Shown piece by piece: positions 55,767-64,000 of a stretch of 64,000 bases of DNA. The position numbers were made by a program, and so were the translations under genes. This stretch comes from Leptasterias polaris (Eukaryota > Echinodermata > Asteroidea > Forcipulatida > Asteriidae): positions 13,144,001 to 13,208,000 of the forward strand of contig JAZGTN010000009.1 in NCBI GenBank assembly GCA_037783415.1, given 5' to 3'. Numbering within the stretch: position 1 is the first letter of the stretch; the number at the start of each line of letters is the position of its first letter. Under the pieces are notes generated by a model. It made no database searches, was not told the origin of the DNA, and worked only from the letters and a program-made list of their open reading frames with translations.

Positions 55767-58700
55767 TCACAGTCCTAATCTCACCACACCAGTTCACTCT
55801 CCTGATCTCACCACACCAGTTCACTCTCCTGATCTCACCACACCAGTTCACTCTCCTGATCTCACCACACCAGTTCACTCTCCTGATCTCACCACACCAG
55901 TTCACTCTCCTGATCTCACCACACCAGTTCACTCTCCTGATCTCACCACACCAGTTCACTCTCCTGATCTCACCACACCAGTTCACTCTCCTGATCTCAC
56001 CACACCAGTTCACTGTCCTGATCTCACCACACCAGTTCACTCTCCTGATCTCACCACACCAGTTCACTCTCCTGATCTCACCACACCAGTTCACTCTCCT
56101 GATCTCACCACACCAGTTCACTCTCCTGATCTCACCACACCAGTTCACTGTCCTAATCTCACCGCACCAGTTCACTGTCCTAATCTCACCACACCAGTTC
56201 ACTGTCCTAATCTCACCACACCAGTTCACAGTCCTAATCTCACCATACCAGTTCACTCTCGTGAGATCAGTTCACTCTCCTGATCTCACCACACCAGTTC
56301 ACTCTCCTGATCTCACCACACCAGTTCACTCTCCTGATCTCACCACACCAGTTCACTCTCCTGATCTCACCACACCAGTTCACTCTCCTGATCTCACCAC
56401 ACCAGTTCACTCTCCTGATCTCACCACACCAGTTCACTGTCCTGATCTCACCACACCAGTTCACTCTCCTGATCTCACCACACCAGTTCACTCTCCTGAT
56501 CTCACCACACCAGTTCACTCTCCTGATCTCACCACACCAGTTCACTCTCCTGATCTCACCACACCAGTTCACTCTCCTGATCTCACCACACCAGTTCACT
56601 CTCCTGATCTCACCACACCAGTTCACTCTCCTGATCTCACCACACCAGTTCACTCTCCTGATCTCACCACACCAGTTCACTCTCCTGATCTCACCACACC
56701 AGTTCACTCTCCTGATCTCACCACACCAGTTCACTGTCCTGATCTCACCACACCAGTTCACTCTCCTGATCTCACCACACCAGTTCACTCTCCTGATCTC
56801 ACCACACCAGTTCACTCTCCTGATCTCACCACACCAGTTCACTCTCCTGATCTCACCACACCAGTTCACTCTCCTGATCTCACCACACCAGTTCACTCTC
56901 CTGATCTCACCACACCAGTTCACTCTCCTGATCTCACCACACCAGTTCACTCTCCTGATCTCACCACACCAGTTCACTGTCCTGATCTCACCACACCAGT
57001 TCACTCTCCTGATCTCACCACACCAGTTCACTCTCCTGATCTCACCACACCAGTTCACTCTCCTGATCTCACCACACCAGTTCACTCTCCTGATCTCACC
57101 ACACCAGTTCACTCTCCTGATCTCACCACACCAGTTCACTCTCCTGATCTCACCACACCAGTTCACTGTCCTGATCTCACCACACCAGTTCACTGTCCTG
57201 ATCTCACCACACCAGTTCACTCTCCTGATCTCACCACACCAGTTCACTCTCCTGATCTCACCACACCAGTTCACTCTCCTGATCTCACCACACCAGTTCA
57301 CTCTCCTGATCTCACCACACCAGTTCACTCTCCTGATCTCACCACACCAGTTCACTGTCCTGATCTCACCACACCAGTTCACTGTCCTGATCTCACCACA
57401 CCAGTTCACTCTCCTGATCTCACCACACCAGTTCACTGTCCTGATCTCACCACACCAGTTCACTCTCCTGATCTCACCACACCAGTTCACTGTCCTGATC
57501 TCACCACACCAGTTCACTCTCCTGATCTCACCACACCAGTTCACTGTCCTGATCTCACCACACCAGTTCACTCTCCTGATCTCACCACACCAGTTCACTG
57601 TCCTGATCTCACCACACCAGTTCACTCTCCTGATCTCACCACACCAGTTCACTCTCCTGATCTCACCACACCAGTTCACTGTCCTGATCTCACCACACCA
57701 GTTCACTGTCCTGATCTCACCACACCAGTTCACTCTCCTGATCTCACCACACCAGTTCACTCTCCTGATCTCACCACACCAGTTCACTCTCCTGATCTCA
57801 CCACACCAGTTCACTCTCCTGATCTCACCACACCAGTTCACTCTCCTGATCTCACCACACCAGTTCACTCTCCTGATCTCACCACACCAGTTCACTCTCC
57901 TGATCTCACCACACCAGTTCACTCTCCTGATCTCACCACACCAGTTCACTCTCCTGATCTCACCACACCAGTTCACTCTCCTGATCTCACCACACCAGTT
58001 CACTCTCCTGATCTCACCACACCAGTTCACTCTCCTGATCTCACCACACCAGTTCACTGTCCTGATCTCACCACACCAGTTCACTGTCCTGATCTCACCA
58101 CACCAGTTCACTCTCCTGATCTCACCACACCAGTTCACTCTCCTGATCTCACCACACCAGTTCACTCTCCTGATCTCACCACACCAGTTCACTCTCCTGA
58201 TCTCACCACACCAGTTCACTCTCCTGATCTCACCACACCAGTTCACTCTCCTGATCTCACCACACCAGTTCACTCTCCTGATCTCACCACACCAGTTCAC
58301 TCTCCTGATCTCACCACACCAGTTCACTCTCCTGATCTCACCACACCAGTTCACTCTCCTGATCTCACCACAACAGTTCACTCTCCTGATCTCACCACAC
58401 CAGTTCACTCTCCTGATCTCACCACACCAGTTCACTCTCCTGATCTCACCACACCAGTTCACTCTCCTGATCTCACCACACCAGTTCACTCTCCTGATCT
58501 CACCACACCAGTTCACTCTCCTGATCTCACCACACAGTTCACTCTCCTGATCTCACCACACCAGTTCACTCTCCTGATCTCACCACACCAGTTCACTCTC
58601 CTGATCTCACCACACCAGTTCACTCTCCTGATCTCACCACACCAGTTCACTCTCCTGATCTCACCACACCAGTTCACTCTCCTGATCTCACCACACCAGT

Positions 58701-60345
58701 TCACTCTCCTGATCTCACCACACCAGTTCACTCTCCTGATCTCACCACACCAGTTCACTCTCCTGATCTCACCACACCAGTTCACTCTCCTGATCTCACC
58801 ACACCAGTTCACTCTCCTGATCTCACCACACCAGTTCACTCTCCTGATCTCACCACACCAGTTCACTCTCCTGATCTCACCACACCAGTTCACTCTCCTG
58901 ATCTCACCACACCAGTTCACTCTCCTGATCTCACCACACCAGTTCACTCTCCTGATCTCACCACACCAGTTCACTCTCCTGATCTCACCACACCAGTTCA
59001 CTCTCCTGATCTCACCACACCAGTTCACTCTCCTGATCTCACCACACCAGTTCACTCTCCTGATCTCACCACACCAGTTCACTCTCCTGATCTCACCACA
59101 CCAGTTCACTCTCCTGATCTCACCACACCAGTTCACTCTCCTGATCTCACCACACCAGTTCACTCTCCTGATCTCACCACACCAGTTCACTCTCCTGATC
59201 TCACCACACCAGTTCACTCTCCTGATCTCACCACACCAGTTCACTCTCCTGATCTCACCACACCAGTTCACTCTCCTGATCTCACCACACCAGTTCACTC
59301 TCCTGATCTCACCACACCAGTTCACTGTCCTGATCTCACCACACCAGTTCACTGTCCTAATCTCACCACACCAGTTCACTGTCCTGATCTCACCACACCA
59401 GTTCACTGTCCTGATCTCACCGCACCAGTTCACTGTCCTAATCTCACCACACCAGTTCACTGTCCTAATCTCACCACACCAGTTCACAGTCCTAATCTCA
59501 CCATACCAGTTCACTCTCGTGAGATCAGTTCACTCTCCTGATCTCACCACACCAGTTCACTCTCCTGATCTCACCACACCAGTTCACTCTCCTGATCTCA
59601 CCACACCAGTTCACTGTCCTGATCTCACCACACCAGTTCACTGTCCTAATCTCACCACATCAGTTCACTGTCCTGATCTCACCACACCAGTTCACTGTCC
59701 GATCTCACCACACCAGTTCACTGTCCTAATCTCACCACACCAGTTCACAGTCCTAATCTCACCATACCAGTTCACTCTCGTGAGATCAGTTCACTCTCCT
59801 GATCTCACCACACCAGTTCACTCTCCTGATCTCACCACACCAGTTCACTGTCCTGATCTCACCACACCAGTTCACTGTCCTGATCTCACCACACCAGTTC
59901 ACTGTCCTGATCTCACCACACCAGTTCACTGTCCGATCTCACCACACCAGTTCACTGTCCGATCTCACCACACCAGTTCACTGTCCTAATCTCACCACAC
60001 CAGTTCACAGTCCTAATCTCACCATACCAGTTCACTCTCGTGAGATCAGTTCACTCTCCTGATCTCACCACACCAGTTCACTCTCCTGATCTCACCACAC
60101 CAGTTCACTCTCCTGATCTCACCACACCAGTTCACTGTCCTGATCTCACCACACCAGTTCACTGTCCTGATCTCACCGCACCAGTTCACTGTCCTGATCT
60201 CACCGCACCAGTTCACTGTCCTGATCTCACCGCACCAGTTCACTGTCCTAATCTCACCGCACCAGTTCACAGTCCTGATCTCACCACCTTGGCCACACCA
60301 GTTTACAGCCCTGATCTCACCACCATGACCACACCAGTTTACAGA
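55764..60345 (+). repeat. 27-bp minisatellite, about 165 units
   Basis: The unit is CCTGATCTCACCACACCAGT TCACTCT (27 bp, nine codons). Variants carry TGTCCT or TCCTAATC. Because 27 is a multiple of three and the unit has no stop in several frames, the array is open for up to 1,242 codons on the plus strand (VHSPDLTTP repeats) and 749 on the minus (NWCGEIRRV repeats). A 2-bp loss at about 58533 shifts the frame. Four copies of an inverted core (GTGAGATCAG) occur. No promoter, splice or flanking domain supports translation. Confidence 0.95.
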
Positions 60346-60376
60346 CCCAGTACTGTGAGGTACTTCTTTGACGATG

Positions 60377-61730
60377 CACGGAGGTAGACACAATGCACAT
60401 TGTGATCCACGTGTACTTGACTGGAGTTGCATATTTAGGGATTTTCCCCAACCAAGTAATCCTGAATGAGAAATGTACATACATTGTAGGAATACAATCT
60501 CAGACCTGCCAACCTGTACGCATTTTGCGTACCATGCACGCATTTTCACATCTGAGTACGGTGGTACGAAATATATGCAGAAAATACGCAAAAGACGCAA
60601 ATCTAAATCGCGTGTGTTAAAAACTGCAGCACGAACAGAAAATTTTGTTCTCAATTTATTCAACTGTCATTCGTTCGACCCCAAGTGCAAAAACAACCGA
60701 ACAAAGACACCCTGCATCTGAGTGATTATTATGCACTTCGATAAAAAAGAGGTTGTGCCTAGAACTATATTTTAAATTCTTACTCCCGCTGGAAAACTAA
60801 TAAACCAATGCGTAACAAAGGGGGTGGGAATGGCGCAATCCAGTTTCGGTCAATCTTTTACAGTACATTGTATGGCTGTATGCATGGATGTACATGTACA
60901 TGCACACAACGCACGTGTTCTGCATCGCCGTGTCAGATTTATACATCGTTTCTGTTAGTTTTACTTCCATTAGGGGAGAATAATGGGAATTTAATGGCCT
61001 GTGATCTTTTTATAAGAGAAACAAATGATGAATTGAAGTGGAACTGGAAAATTCTACGGTAGGCTTTCGTTTGTCCGTTTACTGGGCAACCAAAGAAAAG
61101 AGTGGAACCTTTCGCATTATTATTGTCGTCAAGTTACTTGCATGCCGAGTAGTTACTAAGAATTTAGGAACATTGTTCAACAGTGCTTTTCATAGAAATT
61201 AATATGTTATTGGAATAGAAATCAGTCAAAACGGGCTCACCGCCCGTAGGGAAACCCCTGGCCATTTAAAAAAATATATATAAATAATTATTATTATTAT
61301 TTTTTTTTACAACTTTTTGCCACTTGAGTTTAGCATCTATGTGATCTAGGCAATTGCTTGGAACATACAGTGCCAACAGTCGAACTGGTTATTTAGTTTT
61401 TCTGATTGGGCTTCTAGGTTTGCCGCCGTGCACGGGCTTCTGGTTTTAATGCCGCCGCGCTAATGTGGTACTCAAAATTTTTTACAAGGTTGGCAGGTCT
61501 GCAATCTTTATCAAATTCTATGCAATGTGTTTACGAATTGACTTTTTTTAATCACGGAGGTAGACACATTGCACATTGTGATCCACGTGTACTTGACTGG
61601 AGTTGCATATTTAGGGATTTTCCCCAACCAAGTATCCTGAATGAGAAATGTACACGTGTACATTGTAGGAATACAAACTTTATCAGATGCACTGTGTTTA
61701 CGACTTGGGCGATGGTTAAATGGGATCGAG
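60377..61730 (+). repeat. Two tandem ~177-bp units, the first split by a transposon
   Basis: CACGGAGGTAGACAC starts unit 1 at about 60376 and unit 2 at about 61553. The units match over about 125 bp up to GTAGGAATACAA, and again after the transposon (TTATCA...TGTGTTTACGA). Confidence 0.85.
60501..61501. mobile_element. 1,001-bp DNA transposon, CAGACCTGCCAACCT termini
   Basis: Inverted ends CAGACCTGCCAACCT / AGGTTGGCAGGTCTG. CAATCT is duplicated at 60495-60500 and 61502-61507. Removing the element and one duplication restores a sequence that matches the neighbouring tandem copy at 61553 onward, which serves as an empty site. No transposase ORF, so non-autonomous. Confidence 0.88.
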
Positions 61731-62255
61731 AAGGGATGACAAAATAGGTAATTTGTAATAGGTAATAGAGTCTTTTATGTGTTTAATATTTTAAATCAAT
61801 GAACAACGTGCAAAGTTATTCGAACTTGTAAATCCAGGGGCATTGCCAGTTTCTAAAGTTATGATTATTATTATACTTTATGGAGGAAGAACAAATTGAG
61901 GCCCACCCAAAGGAATGCCCGCTAATCGAGTAGCTGGTTTCTGATGTATCAAAAATGTTGTCCACACAACTGGTTAAAGTATCAGTGGTATTGTGTTTAG
62001 AGTGTTTTGTCTTGTTATGTTTACAAGTAGAACAATTGATAGAATATTGCTGGGCTAACTGGGTGCGCACCCCTCACCCCTCCCCCTTTACCCCCCCCCT
62101 CACTTTCTCTCCTGAATTCCCCCCACTGCTTGGATCTTGACTTATACGTACACAAAGCTAGTTCACATCCTCGTAGCACAAACTTCAACTTCAAGAAGTT
62201 CCAAATATGATAAAGGGTGACTTCACACAAGGAGCAGCACCAGACTGCAGTGCTA

Positions 62256-62640
62256 CTTTTATTGTCTTGGAAGGCCTTTTAGAATGTACCAGTCGATCGC
62301 CATTGCTGTCACCTCCGACAAAAAAACAAACTATCAGAAAAAATTGAGACATACATTGTAATGTGAGGGCAGTGTTTCAAGTTGTTTGTGTTCTGTTGAT
62401 CGCCATCAATTGCTGTCTCATCTGACAAAAAACAGATCTATATCAGAAAAATGGATACTTACTGTGAGGGCAGTATATCAAGTTGTTTGTGTACTTGGCG
62501 ATCGCCATTGCCGTCACCTCTGACAAAATTAAAACTATCAGAAAAGTTGACACTCACTCTATGAATGCAGTGTTTCATGTTGTTTGTGTACCTGTCGATC
62601 ACCATTGCTGTCACCCCCATGACCTCTTATAAAAAGCACA
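62256..62640 (-). repeat. Four ~100-bp tandem units with exon-like cores
   Basis: Minus-strand cores GGTGACAGCAATGG(T/C)GATCG followed by ACACAAACAAC recur at about 62615, 62518, 62420 and 62314. Two cores have good acceptors (TTTTGTCAG before 62519 and 62421) and two have donors (GTGAGT at 62557, GTAAGT at 62462). AATAAA follows the last unit (62263-62258). Coding status is unknown; see findings. Confidence 0.6.
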
Positions 62641-63169
62641 ACAAAAACACACTGATGTGTACTGCTACTTGTACCCGGTACAGGTGCCCAAAACGCGACT
62701 TCAAGGATTTCCTGCATAAAGGAATGTTGCCGGAAATTTGGTGATACATATATGTACATGTACAAAATGTATTGCTTACGTGCATTTTCCACCATAACCT
62801 GTTTGGATAGAGTGAAGACAATCCTCCAGCTTATTTGCATATGGTGGGATTTCCCAGTTACATGTAGTGGAGTAAAAAGTGGAATTTCCCAAATTAAACC
62901 AGCTCGCTCACACAGTACAAAATGTGACATGTCTACACACTTTGTACAAGAACATATGTCTATGACCCAATGGTTATTGTGATAGTACGACGTACATGTA
63001 GGCTTTACAATGTCAATCTCTTATAAATAGATTTTTTTCACTTTCATGAATTTTTGAATGTAAAGGCCCTACATGTATATATAAAAGGGTCACATAAACA
63101 AATCCTACAATTCATTTAGAGAATGGGAGCCTGAAGTGCAGTGAAAGTGTAATGTGTATTTCATGGACG

Positions 63170-63372
63170 ATCGAACAGGTTTGACAACACAAGTGCGCAT
63201 CCACAATGGATTAGCATTGTTGCGTCACTCATCTGTTGACAGAAACCGTCTACAAGCTAGCGTGCCTTCTGCTTTGCTTACGGTTAGCGGTGTTTACGAA
63301 ATAGAAATTCTACTAAATAGCCGCTCCGTAAGCAGAAAACCTGCTTTCAGGCTTTATGAAATTGGGCCCTGG
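63170..63372. mobile_element. GGCCCAATTTCAT-family MITE near the right end
   Basis: Contains GCACTTGT/GCATCC words, the GCTTACGG core and ends TTTATGAAATTGGGCCC. Interior similarity to 55590-55766 supports membership. Confidence 0.65.
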
Positions 63373-64000
63373 TGAGGGCCCGTTTCATTTGGGAAATTCC
63401 ACTTTTTAGTCTTACCGAGAAATCCCACCATATGCAAATAAGCTGAGAATTGTAGCCACCCTATCAGATCAGATTACACTTTGAACGTGACTAATGCAAG
63501 TACACAAAAAGCAGTGACAGCACATAACACACTCCCTCATTACATACAGATGTACATTTTATGCAAATCACACATTTTGATTGGTCGAACTTGAAAACCC
63601 ATGGCAAAATGGAGCAAACTTCCTGCAACATTTCTTTATCAATGCACTACATCTAAACTTGAAATTGTGATTTGGGCAGCGGGCAACAATAGGACTTTGC
63701 TTACTCATGTTTATCTGCTTTAGTAAACACAACAATATGCTTACCGGAAAGCAGCTATGAGATTGGTCCTGTACAAAATGTGACTTCCTAAGTACAAAAC
63801 ATACATACCAACTTTGCACACTACATGTACATTACATGTGTGTGTAGAAATTTCGCCTGATAGCGCCCTCTTTTGAATTAACTAATCCTTCAGTCCATGT
63901 TAACTGTATGGAGCAGGGGACACACACATGGGGAACAAAATCCCCACGATACCTGTACAAAATTGTAACTGTACATTACTGGCCTTCATGAAAGGGTCAC

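Larger units (their letters stand above)
61731..64000. other. Right-end region, no recognised gene
   Basis: Apart from the tandem exon-like units at 62256-62640 and the MITE at 63170-63372, only short reading frames are seen. A C-rich tract lies at 62068-62104. A minus-strand frame 62930-62559 runs into the tandem units but resembles nothing I know. Confidence 0.55.

Noticed and set aside
56267..58516. 749-residue minus-strand frame (NWCGEIRRV repeats)
   Set aside because: Shadow of the same minisatellite on the other strand.
56261..59989. 1,242-residue reading frame as a repeat-protein gene
   Set aside because: It is wholly made of the 27-bp minisatellite; the opposite strand is equally open, the frame changes at a 2-bp loss, and there is no unique domain, promoter or splice context.
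62559..62930. Single 123-residue minus-strand gene
   Set aside because: The frame runs through apparent splice sites and the tandem units, and matches no family. Kept only as part of the exon-like finding.

Overview
This is a eukaryotic nuclear window, about 60% A+T, with spliced genes in a very repeat-rich background. It most likely comes from a marine deuterostome invertebrate. An echinoderm, probably a sea star, is my best guess. That guess rests on the tRNA-headed SINE families, the many fold-back DNA elements and the gene content; no species marker is present.

Two genes can be reconstructed exon by exon, with GT/AG junctions and matching phases throughout. They are arranged head to head. 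On the minus strand, 18449 down to 3838, is the ANKS3 orthologue: 11 coding exons, 839 residues, six ankyrin repeats, a SAM domain, a coiled coil and a conserved C-terminal helix. On the plus strand, 24238 to 47521, is the orthologue of DNAAF8 (C16orf71/DAAP1): 22 coding exons, 1873 residues. Its first third matches the ~520-residue vertebrate protein. The other ~1230 residues contain about five nucleoside-diphosphate-kinase-like units, of which only one keeps the catalytic-histidine motif. ANKS3 and DNAAF8 are also divergent neighbours on human chromosome 16p13.3, so this cilia-related pair is an old linkage. Its promoter interval has been widened to 5.8 kb by mobile DNA.

Layout: 1-3837, intergenic repeats and the ANKS3 3' end; 3838-18449, ANKS3, with introns full of SINEs, MITEs and a truncated LINE; 18450-24237, divergent promoter interval containing a 2.5 kb fold-back structure and a candidate core promoter near 22.93-23.09 kb; 24238-50037, DNAAF8 and its 3' UTR, with a 169-bp tandem array, a 22-bp minisatellite and a 2.2 kb inverted-repeat element in introns; 50038-55760, intergenic with no convincing gene; 55764-60345, a minisatellite of about 165 copies of a 27-bp unit that is open in several frames; 60346-64000, a 1,001-bp DNA transposon caught inside a tandem repeat, and a set of exon-like ~100-bp units.

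Both genes belong to cilium biology: ANKS3 to the ANKS6/NEK8/BICC1 ciliary module, DNAAF8 to cytoplasmic assembly of outer dynein arms. The shared interval may therefore hold common ciliary control elements, although no perfect RFX X-box was found there. The only perfect one lies inside the last ANKS3 exon.
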